From Flavivirga jejuensis (GTDB lineage Bacteria; Bacteroidota; Bacteroidia; Flavobacteriales; Flavobacteriaceae), in NCBI RefSeq assembly GCF_030540765.1, contig NZ_JAUOEL010000001.1, positions 124,001-188,000 on the forward strand: a DNA stretch of 64,000 nucleotides. The letters run 5' to 3'. Under the pieces are notes generated by a model. That model was given only the letters and a program-made list of their open reading frames with translations. It was not told where the DNA came from and made no database searches. Each line of letters starts with the position of its first letter. The stretch's first letter is position 1. Both the position numbers and the translations under genes were made by a program. Below, in pieces: positions 50,608 to 60,242 of the stretch.

Positions 50608-51933
50608 ATGATTAATTCTCTCTTTAAATTAATATTTAGCCTAACTTTCTTTACACTCTATTTAACCCTATGTCATACAAGCCAATTATATGCTCAAGAA
50701 CAAAAAGATATTAAACAAAATATCATAAGTAAAGGAGATGAGTGGAGTTATCACGATGAAAATTATTTAGATAATAAAGATTGGATCGAACAACAATTTC
50801 TTCCAGTATCCGACTGGAAAACGGGTAAAGCACCGTTAGGTTATAGTATGGACGATTTAGGTACCATTATAGGCTTTGGGAAAGACTCTGTAAATAAAAC
50901 GCTTACGTCTTATTATCATAAAACATTTTTCATAGAAAGGGCATCAGATTTTTATGCTTATAATCTAAATATAAGAAGAGATGATGGTGCTATTGTATAC
51001 CTTAATGGTAAAGAAGTGTGGCGAACTAACATGCCTAATATTAATAAAATAGAGAATACAACAAAAGCAGCAGAAAGGGTAGAAGGAAGTAGTGAGCATG
51101 AATTTCATAATAAAGTTTTATTTCCAAATAATTTCTTAAATGGCATAAATATTATTGCAGTAGAAATTCATCAAATAAAAGGAAGGACATCAGATTGTGT
51201 TTTTGATTTAGAATTATCTGGAACCAATGATATAAGTTATTTAAAAGCGTTTTTATCCAATCAAGACAACCAAAATATAGAACTTAAAAATGAAATAAAA
51301 GACCTCAATTATAAAATTGAGATTGAAAAACAGGATAAAGAACTAAATAGCTTAAAAACAAGAAAAACTATAATAGATATCATACTTATTATTGCCATAG
51401 TAGTATTGCTAATTGGAGCTATATTTATAATATTATTAATTAAAGATAAAATTAAAGCTAAAGACAATATCCGAGATTTAAAAGAATCAGTCATGCTTAA
51501 AGAGAAAGAATTATTAAACCTGTCTTTAACTAATATTCAAAGTAAACAACAATTAGAACTCATACACGAAGATTTAAACGCAATCATAAAAAAGAATGAA
51601 ACCCTTGATAATAAAAATGTGATATCTGGTTTAAAAACCTTAAACAAAATGATCGATCAGAATTTAAATCAAGAAGATGAGTGGTTAGAATTACAAAGAC
51701 ATTTTAATTTAGTGCACTCAGGTTTTTTTGATCGCTTAAACAAAGAATATCCTTCATTAGCACAGAGCGAACTAAGGCATTGTAGTTTGATAAAACTGCA
51801 TCTTTCAACTAAAGAAATAGCAAAGTACCTTCATGTGAGTCCAAAATCTGTACAAGCTTCAAGATATAGGATAAAAAAGAAAATGCAGCTTGATGAATCT
51901 GAAGATTTAAAAAGCTATTTACTAAACTATTAA
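50608..51933 (+). CDS. Membrane-spanning LuxR/HTH regulator with extracytoplasmic sensor domain
   Basis: The 441-aa protein has a signal anchor (LFKLIFSLTFFTLYLTLCHTSQLYAQ), and a sensor domain (about 30-205: SKGDEWSYHDENYLDNKDW then IEQQFLPVSDWKTGKAPLGY, LNIRRDDGAIVYLNGKEVWRTNMP). A coiled coil and one TM helix (about 254-275) follow. The cytoplasmic tail ends in a LuxR-type HTH (about 375-441: AQSELRHCSLIKLHLSTKEIAKYLHVSPKSVQASRYRIKKKMQL). The sensor domain resembles the N-terminal segment that Bacteroidota attach to purple-acid-phosphatase-like enzymes. It follows the phosphoesterase by 63 bp and likely regulates this locus. No kinase or receiver is present. Confidence 0.82.
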   Translation: MINSLFKLIFSLTFFTLYLTLCHTSQLYAQEQKDIKQNIISKGDEWSYHDENYLDNKDWIEQQFLPVSDWKTGKAPLGYSMDDLGTIIGFGKDSVNKTLTSYYHKTFFIERASDFYAYNLNIRRDDGAIVYLNGKEVWRTNMPNINKIENTTKAAERVEGSSEHEFHNKVLFPNNFLNGINIIAVEIHQIKGRTSDCVFDLELSGTNDISYLKAFLSNQDNQNIELKNEIKDLNYKIEIEKQDKELNSLKTRKTIIDIILIIAIVVLLIGAIFIILLIKDKIKAKDNIRDLKESVMLKEKELLNLSLTNIQSKQQLELIHEDLNAIIKKNETLDNKNVISGLKTLNKMIDQNLNQEDEWLELQRHFNLVHSGFFDRLNKEYPSLAQSELRHCSLIKLHLSTKEIAKYLHVSPKSVQASRYRIKKKMQLDESEDLKSYLLNY

Positions 51934-52144
51934 GCCACTAATGTACCGATACATAAAAGGTGTTTCTTATAGGTTTTAAAATAAAATTCTTTATATAATC
52001 CTGTTTTATTTACATAATTTTATAAGACGAGTAGCTTAATAGTACTAAAATAAAAACTGATAGGAGTTATATAACCCATATTGCAACCTTGTTATTTGCA
52101 TTTAGTTCGACATTTGTAATTGACTCACTAAAAATCAATACAAT

Positions 52145-53932
52145 ATGAAAAGTAATAAAATACAATTAGGGTTTATAGCAATAGGAGTGTTCCTTTTTGC
52201 TTCAATTTTGTTTTCTTGTTCAGACGACAATAATGATTTTGTCCCAATACCTGTTATATTAGATTTTGCTCCCGATGCAATTACTCTAGGTGATACAATT
52301 AATCTGATAGGAGGCAATTTTAAGCAAAATATATCTGAAAATAAAGTAAGCTTTTCAAGTGCATTAAATGGAACGTCATATACTATAGACGCGGTTGCAG
52401 AAGTATTAGAAGCACAAGCTAATGTGCTAACAGTTATTGTTCCTATTGATGCAATATCTGGCCCTGTTACAGTAACAGCAGGCGGTAAAACAGGAACAAG
52501 TAATATATTAAATATAGACATTCCTAATTTAACTATAACATCTATAAACCCACCTGCAGCTAACAGAGGTGATACCGTAACAATCTCTGGTGTAGATTTT
52601 GGCGATACAATAGATGATAATACCATTTTATTTGGTACAGAAGCCGCAACTATTGTATCTGCTTCATCAACTGAAATAGAAGTTATTGTACCAGAAAATA
52701 TTTCAGTTGGACCAATAACAGTAACATTAACCGTTGCAAGTATAAATCAAGAAACTACAGTAGACTTTGAAGTCACTGATATTGTTGCAGTAACTGTAAC
52801 ATCATATAATCCACCAGCAGAAAGCATAGGTGCAGAAATCACCATTTTTGGAACAAATTTCAGCGAAGTAATTTCAGAAAACCAAGTGTCTTTTAATGGT
52901 GTAGATGCCACTATTTCGGTCGCTACATCAAATGCGTTAACAGTTATTGTGCCTGATGGAGCTACAACTGGACCTATAAGTGTGACTGTTAATAGTGAAA
53001 CCGCAACTGGTCCTGATTTTACAATTTTATTTGGTTTTACAGAGTTACTTACTATACCTGGCGTGGATTCTGGTGCAGATTTTACTAGAGTGTTTTGGGT
53101 AGATAATTCAGTTGTATACATCACTGGAGAAGATGGAATTTTAATAAAATCTACCGATGCTGGTGCAACTTGGACGTCGATAACGACACCATTAGCCGAA
53201 ACTTTATGGGATTCTTTTTGGATTAATGAAATGACTGGTTGGATTGGGCAAAGAGATGGAACCATTCATTCTACAACAGATGGTGGAAATTCTTGGAATA
53301 GTTGGGTAGATGTAGGAGGCATAGCTAATGGAACATACATAGGAGCCCTGTCATTTGTTGATGCCAATACAGGTTGGGCTTCTGGAGATAATGGAATTAT
53401 CTTAAAAACAACTGATGGAGGTGCTAATTGGTCTCTCCAAGCTGGTGGTCTTTATAACACTATAGATTTTGATAATATTTATTTTATGGATGCGAATAAT
53501 GGATGGGCTGTTGGAGAACTTGGTACAGTTATAAGTACAACTGACGGTGGTAATACCTGGACCGACCAAACAATAACTGATTTGCAAACTGCTGGAATTG
53601 ATTTAAAGAGAATTAGGTTCTCAGATAGTATGAACGGTTGGTTAACTGGAGAAGGGCTAACAATATACAAAACCACAGACGGAGGAGCTACTTGGAACTC
53701 AGCAGCAATTTCTGGCACTTATTCTGATGATTTAAATGATTTAGTAATCGTTAACGATCAATTAATAATTGCTGTAGGAGATGATGGCGGAATAGTTAGA
53801 AGTGTTGATGGTGGAGCATCTTTTACTGCTTCAGTATCTACTTTTACAGCTGAAAACTTTGATGGCGTTGGAGCTTCACCAGATGGGACAAAAGTTATTG
53901 CCGTTAGTGATTTGGCAACTATACTTAGGTAA
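52145..53932 (+). CDS. IPT/TIG-repeat and Ycf48-like lipoprotein
   Basis: The 595-aa lipoprotein (signal FIAIGVFLFASILFSCSDDN, lipobox LFSC plus DDN) has three IPT/TIG beta-sandwich repeats (about 33-118, 121-203, 212-293, each with PPAxxxGDTVTISGxxFG-like starts). A seven-bladed BNR/Ycf48-like propeller follows (about 305-595: GILIKSTDAGATWTSITTPL, TIHSTTDGGNSWNSW, and so on). It is a surface adhesin or binding protein, not an enzyme that can be named. It lies alone downstream of the regulator (212-bp gap) and converges on the haem operon over two terminators. TIG plus Ycf48-like blades is a common Bacteroidota combination. Confidence 0.85.
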   Translation: MKSNKIQLGFIAIGVFLFASILFSCSDDNNDFVPIPVILDFAPDAITLGDTINLIGGNFKQNISENKVSFSSALNGTSYTIDAVAEVLEAQANVLTVIVPIDAISGPVTVTAGGKTGTSNILNIDIPNLTITSINPPAANRGDTVTISGVDFGDTIDDNTILFGTEAATIVSASSTEIEVIVPENISVGPITVTLTVASINQETTVDFEVTDIVAVTVTSYNPPAESIGAEITIFGTNFSEVISENQVSFNGVDATISVATSNALTVIVPDGATTGPISVTVNSETATGPDFTILFGFTELLTIPGVDSGADFTRVFWVDNSVVYITGEDGILIKSTDAGATWTSITTPLAETLWDSFWINEMTGWIGQRDGTIHSTTDGGNSWNSWVDVGGIANGTYIGALSFVDANTGWASGDNGIILKTTDGGANWSLQAGGLYNTIDFDNIYFMDANNGWAVGELGTVISTTDGGNTWTDQTITDLQTAGIDLKRIRFSDSMNGWLTGEGLTIYKTTDGGATWNSAAISGTYSDDLNDLVIVNDQLIIAVGDDGGIVRSVDGGASFTASVSTFTAENFDGVGASPDGTKVIAVSDLATILR

Positions 53933-54056
53933 CACTATAAATCTACATGCTTATTAATAAGTGCTAAATCATTTTTTTGATACCCTGTAGTCCTCGTATA
54001 CACTAGCGCTACGCCTTTGAAGAGTGCTGTGTCGAGTAAGCTATGAAAACTAATGG

Positions 54057-54096
54057 AAGCCACATTTTAGAGATAGAATGTGGCTTTTTAGTGGGT
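54057..54096 (+). terminator. Terminator downstream of the IPT lipoprotein
   Basis: AAGCCACATT (54057-54066) pairs with AATGTGGCTT (54077-54086), followed by TTTTA. It probably ends the plus-strand transcript despite the 125-bp distance from the stop codon. Confidence 0.6.
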
Positions 54097-54300
54097 CTAT
54101 TTTTAATCATGCACAAAAGTTGTATTTAAGCAAAAGTCTAGTTAATCTGAAGAAGAAGAATTCTATATTTTTGACACTTCTGTATTGGGCATTCAAGACT
54201 TTAATTGACCATAGAATAACTGTTTTTACTTCAATTAAAACAGTTTCGGAGTTTTAGAAAACATATTAAATGTTTTCTCTTTAAAGAATCAATGATACTA

Positions 54301-54338
54301 AGAAAAAAGAGGCTGTATGAAAAGTCAAGACAGCCTCT
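54301..54338 (-). terminator. Terminator of the haem operon
   Basis: AGAGGCTGT (54308-54316) and ACAGCCTCT (54330-54338) form the stem. Reading the minus strand, a T-run (complement of 54301-54308) follows. It lies 33 bp beyond the stop of the last minus-strand gene. Confidence 0.75.
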
Positions 54339-54370
54339 ACAAGTAAAAATAGATTACTTTCTTTTATATT

Positions 54371-55630
54371 TTAATTCAAAACCAATCTTTTAGTTACAGA
54401 ATAGTTACCAGAACTAAACTTTAAAAGATAAATGCCATTTGATAAAGATGATAAATCAAGGTTTTTATTATGAAAGCCTGAATTTTTATTTAATGAATTA
54501 TGAAACACTTTTTGTCCTGTTATTGAGTAAATAGAAACTTGATTATTGGCAGCATCTAATTTATTTATATCATAAATTAAATTAATTTGTTTATCTGTTG
54601 AAGGGTTAGGATAAATTCCAAAAGACACAGCATCAGACACATCATCAATACTTAATGAAGCTGTTACATTTTCAAATTTGAATGTTAAATCTCCAGAGGT
54701 ACTTCCTGAAAAATCTGTAAAATATAATCTGTAAATAGTACCATCTTCATATTTCACATAAAACGCTTGGGTTTGATCTACATCGTAATCAATGGTGTTA
54801 AAGGTTTTCCAATCGTGACCAATAGTATTGATTTCATCAGAATAGGTTAAACTTGGATTTGTTGGCATGCCAGAAGATTCTTCGTTTTGGGCAACAGAAA
54901 CTTCATCACTGTGTAACACACCTGTAACTAGGTAGTATAAAGAACCATCGCCATGAATATCTGTAGTATATCTTGTGAATTTTAAATCCCAATTTCCTAT
55001 TCCTGGTTCTACAACAACAGCTTGATTATTCTTTAATGAATAATAATTAAATTTATTGTTTGCGTTATCTGAATTCGGAATAATTACTGTAGTATCTGCG
55101 CTCCAGGTAGTCCCACTCCAACTAGAATATTTAAAAGTGTAACCATTAAAATAATCTTCACAAAAGAATTTAATGTAAGTTCCATCCAGATATTTTAAAA
55201 CAAACACGACATCTCCAGTAATATGATGATCAGCAAAGCTATAATTACCCCAACCATAAGGATAAGCACCATCTGCCGAACCTGTATCGAAAGCGCCAGT
55301 ATCCCAGCTAGTTTCATCATTTTGCAATTTGGTCCAGCCATTTCCATTTGTTACATCAACAGAATTCCAGTCAGCTGGGTCATTTGATACATCAAATACT
55401 TGAATTCCAGCACCACCATTAGCTCTTAACGAAAAAGACCTTGCGTCGGTTCTTAAAAAAGCAATATCCCAATCATTTCTTGAATACGTATTGGTAGCTC
55501 CATTACTTAATTTGTAAAATACATCATTAGCATAACCTGTGCCCATACTAATATTTGCTGTTGTTTCTTGTGCATAAACTATAGATACGGTTAGCATAAA
55601 AGCGATTAATAAATGTAATTTTGTTTTCAT
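54371..55630 (-). CDS. HmuY-like haem-binding protein with T9SS sorting tail
   Basis: The 419-aa protein has a signal peptide (KTKLHLLIAFMLTVSIVYAQ) and two HmuY-type halves, about 25-230 and 240-325. YANDVFYKLSNGATNTYSRNDWDIAFLRTDARSFSLRANGGAGIQVFDVS is the HmuY signature (DWDIAF, then ARxNGGAG). A T9SS tail (FGIYPNPSTDKQINLIYDIN and onward) sends it to the cell surface. HmuY family members bind haem at the surface and hand it to TonB receptors. It is the last of three minus-strand genes, after a second HmuY-like protein and the receptor. Axial haem ligands of the P. gingivalis type cannot be located without an alignment. Confidence 0.85.
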   Translation of the reverse strand: MKTKLHLLIAFMLTVSIVYAQETTANISMGTGYANDVFYKLSNGATNTYSRNDWDIAFLRTDARSFSLRANGGAGIQVFDVSNDPADWNSVDVTNGNGWTKLQNDETSWDTGAFDTGSADGAYPYGWGNYSFADHHITGDVVFVLKYLDGTYIKFFCEDYFNGYTFKYSSWSGTTWSADTTVIIPNSDNANNKFNYYSLKNNQAVVVEPGIGNWDLKFTRYTTDIHGDGSLYYLVTGVLHSDEVSVAQNEESSGMPTNPSLTYSDEINTIGHDWKTFNTIDYDVDQTQAFYVKYEDGTIYRLYFTDFSGSTSGDLTFKFENVTASLSIDDVSDAVSFGIYPNPSTDKQINLIYDINKLDAANNQVSIYSITGQKVFHNSLNKNSGFHNKNLDLSSLSNGIYLLKFSSGNYSVTKRLVLN

Positions 55631-55660
55631 TGTATTTTGGATTAAAAAATTTATAAATAA

Positions 55661-57058
55661 TTATTGTAAAAGTTTGTATTCAAATTCTGGATAACCGCGT
55701 TCACCATTATCATTTGTTATGGCTAAAAATTTTATTTTGTAAATATTTCCGTTTGGATCTTTAAGGATATAAAACCTGTCAGAAAATGTACTTCGGCTAA
55801 ATACATCACGCCAATTGCTTCCAATTGTAGTTTGATCTAATGAGAAATTAGATGCGTTTACATTATCAAGAGAAAAATCATCATAATCAAAAGCACTTGT
55901 ATCTACTTGATAGGTTTGCGTATTTGCTTTTCTGTTTTGGGTAACATAATCTGAAAAACCATAGCTCCCTGCGCCATCAATAAAATTGGTAAATACTGTA
56001 AAACTAATGTCCCATTTTTCTTTTTCTGGTTCTATATTTACCAGACTATTTGAGTTAAAACTGAAATGATTGAAATTATAATTAGTGTTTTTTGTAATGG
56101 TTTTTTCTTGATATGTAGTATCATCTAAATTGGCATATTGCAATACGTAATTGTCTCCATCTTTTAAGATTCTAATTTTTTTCCAACCTCTGTGATTTCC
56201 AGCAATAGCAGCACTACCTATAGTTGGTGTAGATGTACCAACTTCATACCCAAGATTTACAAGATATACTGGGTTTTCATTATCATTATCTGAAATTTCA
56301 GCAATAGCGGTTTCTAAAATATTGCCATTTGGGGCATCAATATAAGCAACATTATCAGGGTTAAAAGTTCCTACAGCTACCTCGGTTTTTAAACTTTCTA
56401 CACTGGTTTCTGTAACCTCATTAATATTATAAACATCTAGAGCTTTAGTGGCCATGTAAATAGACCCATTTATAGCTACTCTAAAGTCATTACCATTGTA
56501 AAAGCCTAAATCCCAAGAGTCTCTTTTTGCAAATGATGTAGTTTGCATGCTTAAATCCACAAATACTTGATTGCCTTGATTTGGTCCACCAACTTCAACT
56601 TGAATACTAGTACCTCTTGCGGCAGATGAATTAATTAAAAAATTACTATAGCCTTGAATGTTAGAATTTATATAATCTATAGATGTAATACCAAATTCAA
56701 TATTTGTAGTTTCAAATAAATTTGCGTTTAATTTTAGAAATGTAATAGCGTTTTGCAGTTCTCCATTTAAGATTGGAAGTGTAATTATATTACCTATAGC
56801 TTCTGGAACAGTTTTAAAATCTTGACCATAAATCGCATTTTCAGATTTTATTTGAATGGAAACCGAACCATTTTCTAATGCCATTTCAGAATAAACCAAA
56901 TCAATTGAAGTCTCATTTTCAATATCCATTAAGTTTTTAGATAAACTTTCAAAAGCAACAACAAAAGGGTCGCTTATTAAAATTTCATCTTCACTACAAG
57001 AATTAAATAGTATTATAAATGCACTAAAAAGTATGATAGTATGTTTTATTTTCATCAT
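55661..57058 (-). CDS. HmuY-like lipoprotein
   Basis: The 465-aa lipoprotein (signal HTIILFSAFIILFNSCSEDEI, lipobox FNSC with SEDE surface-export signal) has an N-terminal Calx-beta-like region (about 30-140). A HmuY domain follows (about 150-465), with SFAKRDSWDLGFYNGNDFRVAINGSIYMATKALDV matching the DWDLxF...RxNG pattern. Further halves include EKWDISFTVFTNFIDGAGSYGFSDYV. It lies 1 bp before the receptor's stop (tight packing, 57058/57059) and 30 bp before the T9SS HmuY gene. The two proteins probably form a haem relay on the outer face. Paralogues of different anchoring in one operon is a notable point. Confidence 0.85.
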   Translation of the reverse strand: MMKIKHTIILFSAFIILFNSCSEDEILISDPFVVAFESLSKNLMDIENETSIDLVYSEMALENGSVSIQIKSENAIYGQDFKTVPEAIGNIITLPILNGELQNAITFLKLNANLFETTNIEFGITSIDYINSNIQGYSNFLINSSAARGTSIQVEVGGPNQGNQVFVDLSMQTTSFAKRDSWDLGFYNGNDFRVAINGSIYMATKALDVYNINEVTETSVESLKTEVAVGTFNPDNVAYIDAPNGNILETAIAEISDNDNENPVYLVNLGYEVGTSTPTIGSAAIAGNHRGWKKIRILKDGDNYVLQYANLDDTTYQEKTITKNTNYNFNHFSFNSNSLVNIEPEKEKWDISFTVFTNFIDGAGSYGFSDYVTQNRKANTQTYQVDTSAFDYDDFSLDNVNASNFSLDQTTIGSNWRDVFSRSTFSDRFYILKDPNGNIYKIKFLAITNDNGERGYPEFEYKLLQ

Positions 57059-59200
57059 TTATAAGTTTAAATTATAGGTCAGTTTTAAAAAATAAGACCT
57101 TCCGTAACCTAAAAGTAAATTGGTAGGAGGCCCATTATGAGCGCCGCCAGAAAAGGCAGTTGTATTAACAGAAGTAACATCCAATAAATTTCTTATGCCT
57201 ATACTTGTTTCTATTCTTTTATCTAAGAATGTTTTTCTTAGAGTTAAATCAAACCAGCTAAAAGCATCTGTTACACCCCTTTGAAATTCTTGATTGCCTT
57301 CTTCATTTGTTTTTTGAACGAACTGTTGTTCTTTACCCACATGCTTAAAATTGAGAGCGAAAGTGGTATTCCAATTTGGGATGGTATAATTGATATTACT
57401 GTTTAGTTGGAAATTTAGAAGAAAGTCATCTTCAGAATTGGTTTCACTGTTTAATACTTTTGAAATACCAAGTAAGGATGCTCCTAATTGAAATCTAAAT
57501 TGATTATACTGAAATGCATTTTCTGAAAACACTCCAAAAGATTTGTAAGTGTCAATATTATTATATTTATCCTCTCTAGGACTAATGTTTACAATAATGA
57601 GTTCAATACGGTTTTTTACATTAATATAAGAGCCACTTATTCTACTTTTTGCCTTTATCTTATCATTTGCTAAAGTGTATTTTTTCTTTAAATGAACAAA
57701 TGCAGAAAAACCTTGTTCTGGATTTAGATTTGGATTTCCTTGAACATTATGATTTATATCAACTAATCTGCTGTAAAGCTCATTGTAATTTGGCGTTCTA
57801 TTTGCAGAACCTACAACACCTTTTAATTGCCAATTGTTCTTTAAATTGAATTTAGAACTTAATGAAAATGCATACTGATTTTCAAACAGGTTAGTGAAAG
57901 ACACACGAACCCCTGGTCTTAATGATAGTTTATCTGATATTGTGATTTCTGATGAAGCAAATACATCATAACTATCTAAACGTTGTTTTACTGTATTTTC
58001 ATCATCAGGACTTACAGTAATTGCCAATGGCGAACCAAAACCACTTTCGTTTGTAAGCTCATAACCCGCTTGAAGATTAAATTTATTAGTATAAATTAAA
58101 TTGCTAAATGTTCCTCTGGATAAAAAAGCACGTCTTGATAAATATTCAGATTCTTCAATATTTGTTTTTTCGTCTTTTCTTATGCGATAGGTATAGGTTT
58201 CTAAATCTTTAGTTTGTTCTTGATATGAGGCAGAGACATTATAACGAACTTGCACACCTAAATATCCTGTGGCGTTTAAATGATGTATGAACCTGTTGTT
58301 TTTAAATAGTCTATCTGAGCCCAAAGGGTCGTTAGTGTCGGTCGATGAATTATGGTTTAAATCAACAATAGTATCGTATCTATTAATGCGCTCGTTTAAA
58401 TAATCGAATTTGTAAAATACATTATGCTTGCCTTTTTTGTGGTTCAATAAAATTTTTATGTTTTGTTGGGCTTTTGGCAACCATACATGCCCCCGTAAAC
58501 CATCATCTATATCATAAACTTTGCCTTGTTTATTATCCCAAAAACCTGCAAAATCGTTCCTTAAATACGAGACCGTTCCATAAATTTCATTGGTAAAATT
58601 ATGCCCTACTTTAAGAGATTGTATGTGTCTGCCTTTATCAAACCATTCATATTCAGTACCCACAGTTTCTTCTTGTACAAAGGCATTTATTTGTGTTTTA
58701 TATTTAGAAGATTTTTTAGTGATGATGTTTATAACCCCTGATATGGCATTGGCTCCATACTGTACACCCATGGCACCTTCAATAATTTCAATTTGTTGTA
58801 CATCATCAAGGTTTATAAGTGTTAAATCAACATTATTGCCTACACCTTCTTCATTAATAACTGGAATATTATCAATCAGTATTTTAAAGTATTGCGCATC
58901 TAAACCAAAAAGACTCACACCAGACTTGCCAGTAGAAGTATTTGGTGTAATATTTATGTTGAGACTTTGATTTAAAAGGTCGGCTAAGTTATTTACGGCA
59001 CGGTTTTCAATTTCTTTTCTATTAATAACTTTTACTTCAAAAACAGATTTATTTACAGATTGCAGGTTGTATTGACCTGTAATAATCACTTGTTCAAGCC
59101 TTTCAACGGTTAAAGAATCTTTAGTAGTTTCTTGAGAAAATATCAGGCAAGAAAAAAGAATTGAAAAATAAATGAAGAAATAGTTTTTATTTAGAATCAT
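57059..59200 (-). CDS. TonB-dependent haem/iron receptor (HmuR-like)
   Basis: The 713-aa receptor has a signal peptide (FFIYFSILFSCLIFSQE), no CarboxypepD_reg domain, and a plug (about 30-160: LEQVIITGQYNLQSVNKSVFEVKVINRKEIENRAVNNLADLLNQSLNINITPNTS and GLDAQYFKILIDNIPVINEEG). The barrel ends GYGRSYFLKLTYNLNL, and the FRAP/NPNL-type motif of haem receptors appears as NLNPEQGFSAFVHL (NPNLNPEQ). Followed by two HmuY-like genes with almost no gap, it fits a HmuR-HmuY-type haem uptake system. Its promoter region carries an iron-box-like sequence at 59235-59251. Confidence 0.9.
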   Translation of the reverse strand: MILNKNYFFIYFSILFSCLIFSQETTKDSLTVERLEQVIITGQYNLQSVNKSVFEVKVINRKEIENRAVNNLADLLNQSLNINITPNTSTGKSGVSLFGLDAQYFKILIDNIPVINEEGVGNNVDLTLINLDDVQQIEIIEGAMGVQYGANAISGVINIITKKSSKYKTQINAFVQEETVGTEYEWFDKGRHIQSLKVGHNFTNEIYGTVSYLRNDFAGFWDNKQGKVYDIDDGLRGHVWLPKAQQNIKILLNHKKGKHNVFYKFDYLNERINRYDTIVDLNHNSSTDTNDPLGSDRLFKNNRFIHHLNATGYLGVQVRYNVSASYQEQTKDLETYTYRIRKDEKTNIEESEYLSRRAFLSRGTFSNLIYTNKFNLQAGYELTNESGFGSPLAITVSPDDENTVKQRLDSYDVFASSEITISDKLSLRPGVRVSFTNLFENQYAFSLSSKFNLKNNWQLKGVVGSANRTPNYNELYSRLVDINHNVQGNPNLNPEQGFSAFVHLKKKYTLANDKIKAKSRISGSYINVKNRIELIIVNISPREDKYNNIDTYKSFGVFSENAFQYNQFRFQLGASLLGISKVLNSETNSEDDFLLNFQLNSNINYTIPNWNTTFALNFKHVGKEQQFVQKTNEEGNQEFQRGVTDAFSWFDLTLRKTFLDKRIETSIGIRNLLDVTSVNTTAFSGGAHNGPPTNLLLGYGRSYFLKLTYNLNL

Positions 59201-59218
59201 TCTTAATTAAATTTGCTA

Positions 59219-59251
59219 CAAATATATATCTTATTTTAATTCAGTCTAAAT
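59219..59251. promoter_or_regulatory. Divergent haem-locus promoter with iron-box-like sequence
   Basis: The minus-strand -7 box TATATTTG lies at 59219-59226. TTTAATTCAGTCTAAAT (59235-59251), whose complement reads ATTTAGACTGAATTAAA, resembles the box at feoA (ATTTAGATTGATTTTAAA). Both genes serve iron. It lies between the divergent transcripts and could control both. Confidence 0.45.
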
Positions 59252-59294
59252 AAGAACAGATAAATTTTAAACAACTAAATATAAAACTCTAAAA

Positions 59295-60200
59295 ATGAAA
59301 CGATTAACTATTTTATTACTGTTGATTTTAACATTTTCAATACATGGAAATGCTCAAAACAAGAAAAAAAAAGATGCAAAAGCCATTAAAAAAATGTGTG
59401 GATGCTACGAGGTGACCTTTAATTTTGCAGAAACTTTTAATTACAGCAAAGACTCTCTTTATAAGCCATCTATAACAAAAACAGATAAAGGTTTGGAGTG
59501 GGCACAGTTGGTTGAGGACGATAAAAATAAAGTTTCTATACAACACATTCTTCAAGTAGGAAATCCGTCTAAGCCACACATTGTAAAGCATTGGAGACAG
59601 GATTGGCTTTATGAGAATACTAATTTTTACATGTTTAATGGCAACAACAAATGGAAATATGTTTCTAAGCCCAAACCTGAAGTTAAAGGGCAATGGACTC
59701 AAAAAGTATATCAGGTTGACGACAGTCCAAGATATGAAGGCACTGCAACTTGGGTGCATGTAGATGGTAAAAGTTATTGGGAAAATATAACCGATGCCCC
59801 TTTACCAAGACGTGAATATACTAAACGAAGCGATTACAATATAACTGTTAGAGGAAATCGCCATGAGATTACTAATAATGGTTGGGTACACGATCAAGAT
59901 AATGCTAAAGTGATTCGAGAGGAAGGAAAGCCAGATGTAATCTTAGCAAAAGAAAAGGGTTATAATACTTATGTAAAAGTAGATGATAGTAAATGTGAAG
60001 TTGCAGCAAATTGGTGGAAAGAACATCAAGAAAAATGGGCTTTAGTTCGTGCCAAATGGTCTGAGGTTTATAACAGAAATAAAAACTTGACATTAGAACC
60101 TAAGGTTGAAAACAAACAACTTTATAAATATCTGTTTTCTGATGATTACAAGAAAGCTGATGACATCAATAAAGTTATAGAATCTTTTGTAATTAAATAG
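59295..60200 (+). CDS. DUF6607-family exported protein
   Basis: The 301-aa protein has a signal peptide (KRLTILLLLILTFSIHGNAQ) and a DUF6607-type mature part: KMCGCYEVTFNFAETFNYSKDSLYKPSITKTDKGLEWAQLVEDDKNKVSIQHILQVG, HIVKHWRQDWLYENTNFYMF, and WKYVSKPKPEVKGQWTQKVYQVDDSPRYEGTATWVHVDG. These are the conserved Trp/Tyr-rich motifs of this family, whose genes recur beside haem/iron TonB receptors in Bacteroidota. CGCYEV near the mature start gives two Cys that could bind metal or haem. It is first of a plus-strand set ending in a PepSY reductase. Confidence 0.85.
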   Translation: MKRLTILLLLILTFSIHGNAQNKKKKDAKAIKKMCGCYEVTFNFAETFNYSKDSLYKPSITKTDKGLEWAQLVEDDKNKVSIQHILQVGNPSKPHIVKHWRQDWLYENTNFYMFNGNNKWKYVSKPKPEVKGQWTQKVYQVDDSPRYEGTATWVHVDGKSYWENITDAPLPRREYTKRSDYNITVRGNRHEITNNGWVHDQDNAKVIREEGKPDVILAKEKGYNTYVKVDDSKCEVAANWWKEHQEKWALVRAKWSEVYNRNKNLTLEPKVENKQLYKYLFSDDYKKADDINKVIESFVIK

Positions 60201-60242
60201 ATTCCAAAAAGTAATCAATCAAATTTTAGAAATGAAAAACAT

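Larger units (their letters stand above)
53933..54370. other. Convergent intergenic region with repeat and terminators
   Basis: 53978-54050 carries a variant of the CTCGTGTAGGCTAGTGCTCG segment (8441-8480). 54110-54180 shares CTAGTTAATCTGAA with 5640 and 14210. Two terminator hairpins are annotated separately. Nothing else is recognisable. Confidence 0.6.
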
